From positions 1 to 64,000 of the forward strand of contig CAJOJA010000003.1 in assembly GCA_905234735.1 (NCBI GenBank): 64,000 bases of DNA, given 5' to 3'. Made by a program: the position numbers and the translations under genes. The notes beneath the pieces are model-generated. The model saw nothing but the letters and a program-made list of their open reading frames with translations, had not been told where the DNA came from and ran no database searches. This DNA comes from an uncultured Bacteroidaceae bacterium (GTDB lineage Bacteria > Bacteroidota > Bacteroidia > Bacteroidales > Bacteroidaceae). Positions within the stretch are counted from its first letter, which is position 1. The number at the start of each line of letters is the position of its first letter. This document shows, one piece after another, positions 1-8,860 of this stretch.

Positions 1-100
1 TGCTTTAGTTAGGGGTAACCAAAGGTAGTGATTTTATCTTAGCTATCTTTCTTATGGCTCATTTATTTGTTGATTACCTATGCATTTGTCGGATGAACCC

Positions 101-123
101 AATGTTACATGTTACAATGTTGC
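101..123. repeat. TGTTACA-type dispersed repeat, copy 1
   Basis: The stretch contains ATGTTACATGTTACAATGTT followed by GCA. Related copies lie at 12793-12824 (opposite orientation) and 58635-58651. The arrangement of TGTTACA/ATGTTACA units is seen directly; any function is unknown. Confidence 0.6.
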
Positions 124-179
124 AAATTATATGCGTCTATTTTTGTTCCTTTCCGACTTATTCGGATAAAGGTCAAATT

Positions 180-297
180 ACACAGCGGTAATCGGACGGC
201 CAAAGGCCTACGCTTGCGTAGAGAAGCTGAGCAAGAACCGACCCCGTGTGTAATTCGCGTTCGATCACCGCTGTGTACTCGATTACTGCTGTGTACT
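180..297. repeat. 18-base iteron cluster upstream of a promoter
   Basis: Two tandem 18-base units at 262-279 and 280-297 (consensus CGATYACYGCTGTGTACT) match at 16 of 18 positions. An inverted copy of the first 15 bases, ACACAGCGGTAATCG, lies at 180-194. The cluster ends 23 bases upstream of the -33 element at 321. This layout suits a binding site for a regulator of the downstream operon, which is inference. Confidence 0.55.
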
Positions 298-320
298 CGG
301 AATAAAATAAATGGATTTCC

Positions 321-351
321 TTTGTATTTCGCTCGTTTTTGCGTAACTTCG
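321..351 (+). promoter_or_regulatory. Bacteroidetes-type promoter, probable hsd operon promoter
   Basis: TTTG at 321-324, a 19-base spacer and TAACTTCG at 344-351 fit the Bacteroidetes consensus with one mismatch in the -7 box. The same -7 variant occurs before moxR. The 14-mer TTTGTATTTCGCTC starting at 321 recurs in the rplM promoter at 62278. Transcription would start near 358 and read toward hsdM. Confidence 0.55.
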
Positions 352-629
352 TAGCACGAAACAGAAGTAAAAGTGCATGAAGAACAGTAAATCGCATCAT
401 AACGTGCTGATTAACAAACACTTGCTACCCCCCCCATTACGCTGAGTAATAGGCAGTTACGCTGTTTCCCCCATAGCATACATCCCAGACTATTTGTAAA
501 GAGTGGCCTTGCGCTGCTCTGTCCTGCAACGACCTGTGCCCCACGGCTTGGGCTCCATGCTCTGTGCCTTGGGGTTATATATGCCTGCACGCGTAATCTT
601 TTTATGTGTGCTTTATTGTTAAATGATTG

Positions 630-660
630 ACCTCGCCCGCTGTGCAGTTCGCGAGGTTTT
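630..660 (+). promoter_or_regulatory. Leader hairpin ahead of the hsd operon
   Basis: CCTCGC at 631-636 pairs with GCGAGG at 651-656, followed by TTTT. It looks like a weak intrinsic terminator or attenuator within the putative leader, about 50 bases before the small ORF at 710. Its role is inferred from position only. Confidence 0.4.
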
Positions 661-709
661 AAGGAGATTTGTATAAGAGATATAGCAATACAGACAGACT
701 ATTAGAGAC

Positions 710-868
710 ATGATGATGTGGTGCAAACACAGTAAACGATTCAGGGAAGACCGCGAGGCCATGCGGATAGCCGACCGCTACGGCATGACAGCTGCATACA
801 AGGTTGCACGCCGGCATGGGCTTTCGCCACACGAGGCACTGGAGGATTGGGATATCAGATTAAACTGA
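710..868 (+). CDS. 52-residue hypothetical small protein upstream of hsdM
   Basis: An open frame of 52 codons begins with three consecutive ATG codons at 710 and ends with TGA at 866, 20 bases before the hsdM start. The product is basic in its N-terminal half (KHSKRFRED) and then reads as two helix-like stretches (AMRIADRYGMTAAYKVARRHG, LSPHEALEDWD). The composition resembles a real gene rather than noise, with regular amphipathic spacing and GC-rich third positions. No domain is recognised. Its position suggests cotranscription with the restriction genes; it could be a regulator or partner of HsdM, or unrelated. Confidence 0.5.
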   Translation: MMMWCKHSKRFREDREAMRIADRYGMTAAYKVARRHGLSPHEALEDWDIRLN

Positions 869-888
869 AGGATAAAAAGGAAAGATAT

Positions 889-2451
889 ATGGCAACACAG
901 CAAGAGCGTGCGGAACTGCACAAGACAATATGGAAAATAGCGAACGACCTGCGTGGAAGCGTGGATGGTTGGGAGTTTAAGGCATACGTACTGGGCTCCA
1001 TCTTCTACCGTTTCATCTCGGAGAACATCTGCGACTACATTCAGGGTATTATGAAGGAGGCAGGCCAGCCCGATTTTGACTATGCCCTAATCAGCGACGA
1101 AATGGCTGAGAACATTCGCAGGAAGATGGTGGAAGAGAAGGGTTACTTCATCCTGCCCTCGCAGCTGTTTCAGAATGTAGTGGAGAACGCGTACAAAGAC
1201 GAGAACCTGAACGAACACCTGACGGCGATATTCCGCAGTATCGAGGCTTCTGCCGTAGGCACGGCCTCGGAGGAGGATTTGCGCGGACTGTTCAGCGATT
1301 TCTCTGTAGATAACCAGTCACTGGGCAGCACGGTCATCAAGCGCAACCAGTTGCTGGCCCGTGTGCTATGGGCTGTTTCCAATATGGAACTGGGGTCGAA
1401 GTACAACGATACTGACAACGACACGTTTGGCGACACCTACGAGTTCCTGATGCAGATGTATGCTTCGCAGTCGGGCAAGAGCGGAGGCGAGTTCTTCACG
1501 CCCCAGCAGGTCTCGGAACTGCTGGCCCGTCTGGCCTCGTGGAACAACCCCAACATACAGAAAGTGTACGACCCTGCCTGCGGCAGCGGTTCATTGCTGT
1601 TGAAGTTTGCCAAGACCGTAGGACGGGAGAACCCCAATCTGAAGTACTTCGGTCAGGAGGTGAACCCCACCACCTACAACCTGTGCCGCATCAACATGTT
1701 CCTGCACAACGTGAACTACGACAACTTCGACATCCGGCTTGAGGATACCCTGCTGAAACCCCAGCACATGCACGACGCTCCGTTCGATGCCATCGTCTCG
1801 AATCCGCCCTATTCGCTGAAGTGGGATGGAAAGGAGAATCCTATCCTAATCAACGACGAACGCTATGCCCCTGCAGGCGTGCTGGCTCCCAAGAGTGCAG
1901 CCGACCTTGCTTTCACCATGCACATACTTTGGCACCTCAGCGAACGCGGCACTGCGGCCATCGTAGAGTTCCCTGGTGTGCTCTATCGTGGAGGCGACGA
2001 GAAGAAGATACGTCAGTATCTCATTAGGAACAACTATGTTGACACCATCATCCAACTGCCTGCCAACCTGTTCTTCGGCGTGGGTATTGCCACCTGCATC
2101 ATCGTCCTGAAGAAGAGTGCAAGGCCAGACAGCAGTGTGCTCTTTATCGATGCTGGCAAACTGTTCCAGAAGAATGGTAACAAGAACATTCTGTTGCCTG
2201 AACATCAAGACAAGATAATGGAGCTGTTCCAGTCCCGCAAGGAGGAGCCGTATTTGGCTCGTCTGGTGAAGAACGACGAAATCCTTGAGAATGACTGCAA
2301 CCTCTCTGTCAGCAGCTATGTGGAGCAAGAGGATACGCGCGAAGCAATAGACATCAATGCCGTCAATGCTCGTCTTGAAACGTTGGTTGCTGAGGGCAAC
2401 GAGCTGAACAAAAAGATTGAGGCAATTATCAAGGATTTGAAAGGAGAATAA
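889..2451 (+). CDS. hsdM: Type I restriction-modification system, DNA methyltransferase subunit M
   Basis: The 520-residue product is an N6-adenine methyltransferase that works with HsdS to methylate the recognition sequence and forms part of the restriction complex. The N-terminal HsdM helical domain is followed by the SAM-binding motif DPACGSGSLL near residue 228 and the catalytic NPPY motif at about 305-308. The ATG at 889, preceded by AAGGAAAG, is preferred to a TTG 14 codons upstream because that extension overlaps the small ORF and lacks family character. The gene ends one base before the next start, so it is the head of a tight operon with hsdS and hsdR. Length is normal for the family. 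Confidence 0.95.
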   Translation: MATQQERAELHKTIWKIANDLRGSVDGWEFKAYVLGSIFYRFISENICDYIQGIMKEAGQPDFDYALISDEMAENIRRKMVEEKGYFILPSQLFQNVVENAYKDENLNEHLTAIFRSIEASAVGTASEEDLRGLFSDFSVDNQSLGSTVIKRNQLLARVLWAVSNMELGSKYNDTDNDTFGDTYEFLMQMYASQSGKSGGEFFTPQQVSELLARLASWNNPNIQKVYDPACGSGSLLLKFAKTVGRENPNLKYFGQEVNPTTYNLCRINMFLHNVNYDNFDIRLEDTLLKPQHMHDAPFDAIVSNPPYSLKWDGKENPILINDERYAPAGVLAPKSAADLAFTMHILWHLSERGTAAIVEFPGVLYRGGDEKKIRQYLIRNNYVDTIIQLPANLFFGVGIATCIIVLKKSARPDSSVLFIDAGKLFQKNGNKNILLPEHQDKIMELFQSRKEEPYLARLVKNDEILENDCNLSVSSYVEQEDTREAIDINAVNARLETLVAEGNELNKKIEAIIKDLKGE

Positions 2452-2452
2452 T

Positions 2453-2881
2453 ATGGAGGTCATAGTTCAGTGGGCAACAATATTAAGTCCCATAATTGCG
2501 GTTTTAATTGCATGGTGGATGGTTAGAAACAGTTCGAGAGATACTGTTAAGAAGATAGATGCAATTGAACAAAGTGCAATTAAACAGGTAGAACGATTAA
2601 AAGAACTGTCGCGTTTGCAATTACAGATAACCACTATTCAACTCAACAAGGAACTTTGGGATGCAAATAAAAATTACCAGATTAATAATGAGCAGGTGGT
2701 AGATTTAGATGGGAGGAATGCTTCATTTTATGTAATGGCATATGGACACGAAGCTCTTGAAAGAAAAAGAGAAAGAAATACAGAATTTGCCTTGAAAAGA
2801 GACTTTTATTCTGAGCAACAAAGAATCATCAAAAGATTTCTGTCACAATTAGAGAATATCAAGAATCAATTGGAGGAATAA
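2453..2881 (+). CDS. Membrane-anchored coiled-coil protein embedded in the hsd operon
   Basis: The 142-residue product has one N-terminal hydrophobic segment (about residues 5-23, ending in WWMVRNSS) followed by a long charged helix with heptad-like spacing (about 30-75) and a charged C-terminus. This predicts a short membrane anchor with a cytoplasmic coiled coil. I recognise no family. It starts one base after hsdM stops and ends three bases before hsdS starts, so it is surely cotranscribed with them. The gene is markedly AT-rich compared with hsdM and hsdR, like hsdS, which suggests both arrived or were exchanged together. A role in tethering or regulating the restriction complex is speculation. 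Confidence 0.75.
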   Translation: MEVIVQWATILSPIIAVLIAWWMVRNSSRDTVKKIDAIEQSAIKQVERLKELSRLQLQITTIQLNKELWDANKNYQINNEQVVDLDGRNASFYVMAYGHEALERKRERNTEFALKRDFYSEQQRIIKRFLSQLENIKNQLEE

Positions 2882-2884
2882 ACT

Positions 2885-3922
2885 ATGGTGGAGTGGAAGA
2901 AATTAGGTGAAGTTTGTTCTTTCGATAGAGGCAGAACAATTACGGCAAAAGATGCTGTTGAAGGCGATGTGCCTGTAATTGCAGGAGGGCAGACCCCATC
3001 ATATTATCACAATGAATCAAATAGGACTGGAGAAAATATAACTATTGCAGGATCTGGTGCTTATGCTGGATTTGTGTCATATTGGAATCAACCCATCTTT
3101 GTATCTGACGCTTTTACTGTAAAACCCTCCGAACGATTAAAACACAAATATCTGTTTTATTGGCTGAAGATGAACCAACAAAAGATATTTGATACTCAAA
3201 AGGGAGCAGGAGTACCTCACGTTCATGGAAAAGATATTGCAGGCTTTCAAATCCCACTCCCCTCCCTTTCTGAACAAGCTCGGATAGTGGGCATTCTCGA
3301 TACGTTCACTACTTCTATAGAAAACCTAAAAGAGCAAATCGCCCAGCGTCGTAAGCAGTATGAATATTATCGGGATGAGTTGCTGGATTTGGAGGGGAAA
3401 GAAGGGGTTGAGATGAAAACGTTGGGAGAGATTGCAAAGGTGTTAAGAGGTAAACGCTTAACGAAAAATCAGCTTGATGACAATGCAACATATCCTGTAT
3501 TTCACGGTGGATTAGAACCACTAGGAAAGTATGGGCAATATAATAGAGAAGCAAATACCGTTATGGTAATTAATGTTGGTGCTTCTGCTGGTACTGTTGG
3601 GTATAGTGATTGTAAATTTTGGTCTTCAGACGGATGTTTTTGTATTTCCCATTCAGAATTGCTGAATAATAAGTATCTTTTTTACTTTTTAGAGACTAAG
3701 ACGCATTATTTACAATCACAAGTGAGGCATGCGGGGATTCCTACTTTGGATAATCCAGTAGTAGAAAAGGTATCGATACCTTTGCTTTCTCTGTCTGAGC
3801 AATCCCGCATGGTCTCTATCCTCGACACCTTCGAGGCAAGTATAGCGAATTTGGAGGCACAGCTGAAGGAGCGCGAGAAGCAATATGAATATTACAGAAA
3901 CAAACTCTTGACGTTTGAATAA
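2885..3922 (+). CDS. hsdS: Type I restriction-modification system, specificity subunit S
   Basis: The 345-residue product recognises the bipartite DNA target for HsdM and HsdR. It has two target-recognition domains (about 1-130 and 180-295), each followed by a conserved helical repeat with the pattern LSEQxRxVxILDTF and KQYEYYRxxLL (about 131-170 and 297-345), the usual two-half architecture. The recognition domains are AT-rich, typical of frequently exchanged hsdS segments. The stop codon overlaps the hsdR start (TAATG at 3920-3924). I see no recombinase or second hsdS copy, so there is no sign of phase-variable shuffling here. The target sequence cannot be predicted. Confidence 0.93.
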   Translation: MVEWKKLGEVCSFDRGRTITAKDAVEGDVPVIAGGQTPSYYHNESNRTGENITIAGSGAYAGFVSYWNQPIFVSDAFTVKPSERLKHKYLFYWLKMNQQKIFDTQKGAGVPHVHGKDIAGFQIPLPSLSEQARIVGILDTFTTSIENLKEQIAQRRKQYEYYRDELLDLEGKEGVEMKTLGEIAKVLRGKRLTKNQLDDNATYPVFHGGLEPLGKYGQYNREANTVMVINVGASAGTVGYSDCKFWSSDGCFCISHSELLNNKYLFYFLETKTHYLQSQVRHAGIPTLDNPVVEKVSIPLLSLSEQSRMVSILDTFEASIANLEAQLKEREKQYEYYRNKLLTFE

Positions 3923-6900
3923 TGGAAGACTATAAAATCATAGTAGAGCAGGAGCACTCGACGGTGATGGCCCACTACGAGGTGAAGGCCAAGCCCGATG
4001 GGGGCTACCAGAGCGAGGCAAAGCTGGAGAAGGACTTCATCCAGCAACTGACGGAGCAGGGATACGAATATGCCAAATGGGTGAAGGACGAACCCACACT
4101 GCTCAAGAACCTGCGTACACAGTTGGAAACGCTTAACGATGTGGTGCTGAGCGAATCGGAGTGGAACCGCCTGCTGCCTATGATTTCGAACGAGCAGATG
4201 GGCATTCTGGACAAGACGGAGATGATTCAGGGCAAGGGCTATGTGCTCGCCCTGACGATGGACAACGGCCTGACCAAGAACATCAAGCTCATTGACAAGA
4301 CTAACGTCTACAACAACCGTCTGCAAGTCATCAACCAGTATGAAGAGCCCAACGGTGCCTACAAAAACCGATACGATGTTACCCTGCTGGTGAACGGTCT
4401 GCCATTGGTTCACATAGAACTGAAGCGCAGAGGGGTAGACATCAAGGAGGCTTTCAACCAGATCAATCGCTACCAGAGAGATAGTTTCTGGGCAGGCAGG
4501 GCAATGTTTGACTTCGTGCAGATATTCGTCATATCCAACGGCACAGAGACAAAGTACTACAGCAACACCACACGCTATGCCAAAGAGCGGGAAGGGAGCA
4601 AAGGACAGGGAGCAAGGGGCAAGACGGATGGCAACACCTTCGAGTTCACCAGTTACTGGAGCGACCAGGAGAATACGCTGCTGACGGACCTGCGCGACTT
4701 CACGACAACGTTCTTTGCCAAGCATACCATCCTAAACATCCTGACGAAATACTGCGTGTTCAACGTGGAAAAGCAGTTGCTGGTGATGCGCCCCTATCAG
4801 ATAGCCGCAACAGAAAAGATACTGCAGCGCATACAGACAGCCATCTATAACCGCTGGCAGGGAACGATAAAGGCAGGCGGCTACATCTGGCACACGACAG
4901 GAAGCGGCAAGACACTGACCTCGTTCAAGACCGCACAGCTGGCCTCGAAGATGGAGGGAATAAAGAAGGTTCTCTTCGTGGTGGACAGGAAAGACCTGGA
5001 CTACCAGACGATGAAGGAGTACGACAACTTTGAGAAGGACTGTGCCAACAGCAACAGCTCGGCAAGGATTCTGCAGAAGCAGCTGAAGGACGATTCGTCG
5101 AATATCATCATTACCACCATCCAGAAGCTGTCGAACCTGATGAAGCCCAACATCTACGACAACGACGAACGTCTGCGCGAGATACTGACGAAGGAGAACA
5201 TCGTGCTGATTTTCGACGAGTGTCATCGCAGTCAGTTTGGCGATATGCACAAGCTGATAGTGAAACGGGTGAAGAAGTACCTGATGTTCGGATTCACAGG
5301 AACGCCCATCTTTGCCGTAAACACCTCGGCAGGCAGCAAATACACGACAACAGCACAGCTGTTCGGAGGAGAGCCGGACAAAGACGGCAAGCCCACGAAG
5401 GCACTGCACACCTACACCATCATCAATGCCATCAGGGACAAGAACGTGCTGAAGTTCCACGTGGACTACAACCGCACGATGCGCATGAAGGATGAAGTGG
5501 AGCGCAAGCAGGTGTGGGGCATAGATACGGAAGAGGCCCTGCACGACCCCAAGCGCATAGAGATTGTGACACGATACATCATAGAGCACTTCGGAGAGAA
5601 GACCAAGCAAAGCGCAGACTCGTACACCATGAGCAAACTGGTGAATGTGGAGGATGTTATCAGACGAGGAAGTAGGGTTAAGGAGGAGAAGGAGAGAGTG
5701 ATGACCAAAGGCTTCAACAGCATCTTTGCCGTTGACAGTGTGAAAGCAGCCATTCTCTATTACAACGAATTCAAGAAACAACTGGCAGAACCTGGAGCAC
5801 CCAGCCTGCGTGTTGCCACCATCTACACATTCGCTGCCAACGAGGAAGAAACGGACGAATGGGGACTGTCTGGTGACGAGAACCCAGGTGATTTGGGCAA
5901 GGCTCCCGATATGCAGAGCCGTGATGCGCTGGAAGCAGCCATCAGGGACTACAACCAAATGTGGACCCCCAATACCAGTTATTCAACTGACGGCGATTCG
6001 TTCCAGAGTTATTACAAGGACGTGTCGCTACAGATGAAGAACAAGGAGATAGACATACTGATAGTGGTGGGCATGTTCCTGACAGGCTTCGATGCCAAGA
6101 CACTGAACACCCTGTGGGTGGACAAGAACCTGAAACTGCACGGACTGCTGCAAGCCTACAGCCGCACAAACCGCATACTGAATGCTGTGAAGAACTGTGG
6201 CAACATCGTGTGCTTCCGCAATTTGGAAGAAGCCACGAACAAGAGCCTGGCCATCTTCGGCGATGAGAATGCCAGCGGAATGGTGTTCCTGAAGAGTTTT
6301 GAGGATTACTATAGCAATGGGTATGAGGATGACAGAGGTAAGTGGCACGACCCCTATACGGTACTTGTAGAACGTCTACTGAGTCAGTTCCCAGTGGAAG
6401 GAATGGCCAACATCTTCGATGAGGAACAGAAGAAGGCGTTCATCCAACTGATGGGTGAAATTCTGCGTGTTCGCAACATACTGGCTGCATTCGATGACTT
6501 TACGGATGATGCCAAACTGGTAGACGAGATGCGCTATCAGGACTACCTGGGCTGGTATAACAATTACTACGATGAGTTCCGACCCAATAAGCCGAAGGGT
6601 GACAAGGAAGACATCACGGACGATATTGTCTTCGAGATGGAACTGGTGAAGCAGGTGCAGATAAACATCCGCTACATCCTGAGTCTGGTGCAGCAATACC
6701 ACGATTCGAATTGCGAGGACAAGGAGATTATCGTGAAGATAAGAAAGCAGATAGATGCCAGCCCCGATATGCGCGACAAGCGAGAGCTGATAGAAAAATT
6801 CATCGACCAAATGACACCACAGAAAGGTGGCGATGTGGGTGAAGAATGGGAAGAATATATTGAACGCGAGAAGAAAGAACAGCTCGATGCCATCATCGAA

Positions 6901-7101
6901 GCAGAAAGGTTGAAACCCAAGGAGACAGCGGCCTTTATGCAACGGGCCTTTATGGACGGATATGTTACAGAGACAGGAACAGGTATCGCCAGGATACTGC
7001 CTCCCTCGAACCCCTTCCTGCCAGAAAGCGGCGAAAAGAAACAAACCGTGATAGAGAAACTGAAAGCATACTTACAGAAATTCCTTAATACGAACGAATA
7101 A
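3922..7101 (+). CDS. hsdR: Type I restriction endonuclease, subunit R
   Basis: The 1059-residue product is the motor and nuclease subunit that translocates and cleaves unmodified DNA. An N-terminal PD-(D/E)xK nuclease domain is visible (IELK, catalytic E166 and K168), followed by a superfamily 2 helicase core with Walker A TGSGKT at 326-331, DECH at 432-435 and FTGTP shortly after. A long helical C-terminal region follows, as in the family. Start and upstream stop overlap by one base, implying translational coupling to hsdS. Nothing is truncated, so the system looks functional. Confidence 0.95.
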   Translation: MEDYKIIVEQEHSTVMAHYEVKAKPDGGYQSEAKLEKDFIQQLTEQGYEYAKWVKDEPTLLKNLRTQLETLNDVVLSESEWNRLLPMISNEQMGILDKTEMIQGKGYVLALTMDNGLTKNIKLIDKTNVYNNRLQVINQYEEPNGAYKNRYDVTLLVNGLPLVHIELKRRGVDIKEAFNQINRYQRDSFWAGRAMFDFVQIFVISNGTETKYYSNTTRYAKEREGSKGQGARGKTDGNTFEFTSYWSDQENTLLTDLRDFTTTFFAKHTILNILTKYCVFNVEKQLLVMRPYQIAATEKILQRIQTAIYNRWQGTIKAGGYIWHTTGSGKTLTSFKTAQLASKMEGIKKVLFVVDRKDLDYQTMKEYDNFEKDCANSNSSARILQKQLKDDSSNIIITTIQKLSNLMKPNIYDNDERLREILTKENIVLIFDECHRSQFGDMHKLIVKRVKKYLMFGFTGTPIFAVNTSAGSKYTTTAQLFGGEPDKDGKPTKALHTYTIINAIRDKNVLKFHVDYNRTMRMKDEVERKQVWGIDTEEALHDPKRIEIVTRYIIEHFGEKTKQSADSYTMSKLVNVEDVIRRGSRVKEEKERVMTKGFNSIFAVDSVKAAILYYNEFKKQLAEPGAPSLRVATIYTFAANEEETDEWGLSGDENPGDLGKAPDMQSRDALEAAIRDYNQMWTPNTSYSTDGDSFQSYYKDVSLQMKNKEIDILIVVGMFLTGFDAKTLNTLWVDKNLKLHGLLQAYSRTNRILNAVKNCGNIVCFRNLEEATNKSLAIFGDENASGMVFLKSFEDYYSNGYEDDRGKWHDPYTVLVERLLSQFPVEGMANIFDEEQKKAFIQLMGEILRVRNILAAFDDFTDDAKLVDEMRYQDYLGWYNNYYDEFRPNKPKGDKEDITDDIVFEMELVKQVQINIRYILSLVQQYHDSNCEDKEIIVKIRKQIDASPDMRDKRELIEKFIDQMTPQKGGDVGEEWEEYIEREKKEQLDAIIEAERLKPKETAAFMQRAFMDGYVTETGTGIARILPPSNPFLPESGEKKQTVIEKLKAYLQKFLNTNE

Positions 7102-7120
7102 GCAGATATAGAAAATAGGA

Positions 7121-7140
7121 GCCTATCCCTATAGGTAGGC
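7121..7140 (+). terminator. Palindrome after hsdR
   Basis: GCCTATCCCTATAGGTAGGC is a near-perfect 20-base palindrome centred on CCTATAGG, 20 bases after the hsdR stop. It lacks a U-rich tail, so termination is possible but not clear. Confidence 0.35.
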
Positions 7141-7237
7141 AAGAAAGCGAGTCGCCAAGAAGGTAGCAGCGTTCATCTGATCACTCCGAATTTGCCATAA
7201 GAAAGATAAGACAGACGCAGACCGACAATGCGACAAG

Positions 7238-7360
7238 TGGCGCTTGCGCGTAGAAGCAAAGAACTACGGCGTGAGCATCATTTGTGCAGTGTGAGTGTCT
7301 GTCGAGGTCGGCAAAGCCTGGAGTGATTTTGCATTGCCTGATGTGCTCACGCTTTCTAAA
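7238..7360 (+). other. Structured spacer between hsdR and the orphan gene
   Basis: GCGTGAGCATCA at about 7269-7280 is complementary to TGATGTGCTCACGC at 7339-7352, with a two-base bulge and a loop of nearly 60 bases. Short open frames through it are GTG-initiated and implausible. It could be an RNA element, a leader of the next gene, or the end of an inserted segment. A short CGCTTGCG motif just before it is also found at 211-218. Confidence 0.35.
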
Positions 7361-7373
7361 TAGACCCAGAAAG

Positions 7374-8804
7374 ATGGAATGGCATATTAATACTAATATA
7401 TCATATTTACACAGTGCTATTTCAGGCACAATGGGATGGGGTGGACTCTCAAGCCCCGTTACTGACCGACTGTTCAAGTTGGGTATCATCTCCTTATTCC
7501 ATCTAGTTAATGATGATTTAGAAAAATTGAATAACAAATTAGATACTTCTGTGATATTGGAGGGAGTAAGTATTGATTTCGATACTTATCTTAATGAAGA
7601 ATATTGGACAGATAATACGTTATTTAATAATGAGGAACGATTATATAAAGATATTTTTGACTTAAATCCAGAGGAAATATCATGTAGGTTCCAGATAAAC
7701 GAAATGACAGACTATCTGCCTAATGGAATAGAAGGCTATAACATTACCCAAGATTTAATAGAGACATTTAAGACATCGCTGAACCAATTATGCGACAGAG
7801 GTAAGTTGGGTAGCAAAGAAATATTATATGCTCTTTTCTTTGGATTGAAATACATGCTGCAACAGTTGGAAACAATAAAGAAGAAAGTCGATAACCCAAA
7901 ACCACACCAGTTTATTCGTGCGTGGGAGGAAATATATGATGATTATGAATATATAAAATGTAGTACTTCGTATAACGAATGGAAAGAGGAAAATGAAGTC
8001 TTTAGTTTCGATGAACTGAAACGCCAACAATTATATACAATATATGTCTTGCTTAATTCTGGCTTTCTCCGTTACTATGATTCCATAACAGGCGCTGATG
8101 TAAAGAAAAGGAAGTTGCAAATTACGGAAGACGATTTACCCCTTGGGAAAACTATATCAGAAGGTATTGCAGCTGAATGTGCTAAACTGGAGAAGTTCGC
8201 CGAATGGAAGGGAGGAGATATTTTAGCTCTAAACTATGAAAAATTAGGGAAGTATATTTATAAGAATTATAATAAGTTAAAGATTAACGATTTCAATTCT
8301 ATTGTCGAGTTCGACAAGACAATGGATGCCATCCACGAAGATATGGCGGCCAAGAAGCCACAACTAAAGCAATACCTGAAGGGATATGAGGAGAATAAAA
8401 TTAATGAACTGCTGAATGATTGTTCAGAAATACTAAATACTTGCAAAAAACACCTTGCGGATGGAATTAGTGAAAACTTACTATATGAGTATTTGAAGAA
8501 ACTGCTCTTCAACAAGGAGATGAAAGAAGAGGCGAGAAAGAAACTTTTGGGCCAATCTCGTAATACATATATGTGCGAAATTGTAGCGGTACTAAAAAAT
8601 GCCAAAGTCTTCAAAGTAGAGTGTGACAAACATGATTTGGCAAAGTCGCTAAGCGAAAAGATTACCAGCATACAAATTGATACCATAACGAAAAATATTG
8701 AAAGATCCTATAATGCCAATGATGGTGCGCTATATCATTGGACCATGAAGAACATTGAAGTTTTGAAAAGAGAAGCATCCAATCCCTTTGCTGGGATTAT
8801 TTGA
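7374..8804 (+). CDS. AT-rich hypothetical protein downstream of the type I restriction operon
   Basis: The 476-residue product is predicted soluble, mostly helical and rich in Lys, Glu, Asn and Ile. No signal peptide, membrane segment or catalytic motif is obvious, and I recognise no family. The ATG at 7374 is preferred over a GTG 30 codons upstream, which lies in the structured spacer and encodes an odd Cys/Arg-rich extension. Codon use is far more AT-rich than hsdR or the chromosomal genes, so the gene was probably acquired. It sits 272 bases after hsdR and is followed by a clear terminator, so it may be an independent cargo gene in a defence island. Confidence 0.75.
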   Translation: MEWHINTNISYLHSAISGTMGWGGLSSPVTDRLFKLGIISLFHLVNDDLEKLNNKLDTSVILEGVSIDFDTYLNEEYWTDNTLFNNEERLYKDIFDLNPEEISCRFQINEMTDYLPNGIEGYNITQDLIETFKTSLNQLCDRGKLGSKEILYALFFGLKYMLQQLETIKKKVDNPKPHQFIRAWEEIYDDYEYIKCSTSYNEWKEENEVFSFDELKRQQLYTIYVLLNSGFLRYYDSITGADVKKRKLQITEDDLPLGKTISEGIAAECAKLEKFAEWKGGDILALNYEKLGKYIYKNYNKLKINDFNSIVEFDKTMDAIHEDMAAKKPQLKQYLKGYEENKINELLNDCSEILNTCKKHLADGISENLLYEYLKKLLFNKEMKEEARKKLLGQSRNTYMCEIVAVLKNAKVFKVECDKHDLAKSLSEKITSIQIDTITKNIERSYNANDGALYHWTMKNIEVLKREASNPFAGII

Positions 8805-8860
8805 CGGGACAATCTTATAATGTTCCTACTTTTTCTGATAAATTATCCCCGTTATTCCAT

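Larger units (their letters stand above)
1..709. other. Non-coding leader region left of the hsd operon
   Basis: No convincing gene is visible in these 709 bases. Short open frames on both strands run through repeated DNA and look accidental. The stretch holds a TGTTACA repeat (101-123), an 18-base iteron cluster (180-297), a good promoter (321-351) and a hairpin (630-660), each listed separately. If the promoter is used, the restriction operon would carry a leader of about 350 bases. Confidence 0.6.

Noticed and set aside
1-709. CRISPR array or retron near the hsd operon
   Set aside because: The direct repeats are only two units without spacers, and no cas or reverse transcriptase gene is present.
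2885-3922. Phase-variable hsdS shufflon
   Set aside because: There is one intact hsdS, no recombinase and no inverted hsdS fragments.
208-7250. Flanking direct repeats of the hsd island (CGCTTGCG-GTAGAAGC-like)
   Set aside because: The two sites are similar only in part (211-226 versus 7241-7257), and no target duplication is visible.
7200-7360. Retron-type non-coding RNA after hsdR
   Set aside because: A long inverted repeat exists, but the following gene has no reverse transcriptase motif.
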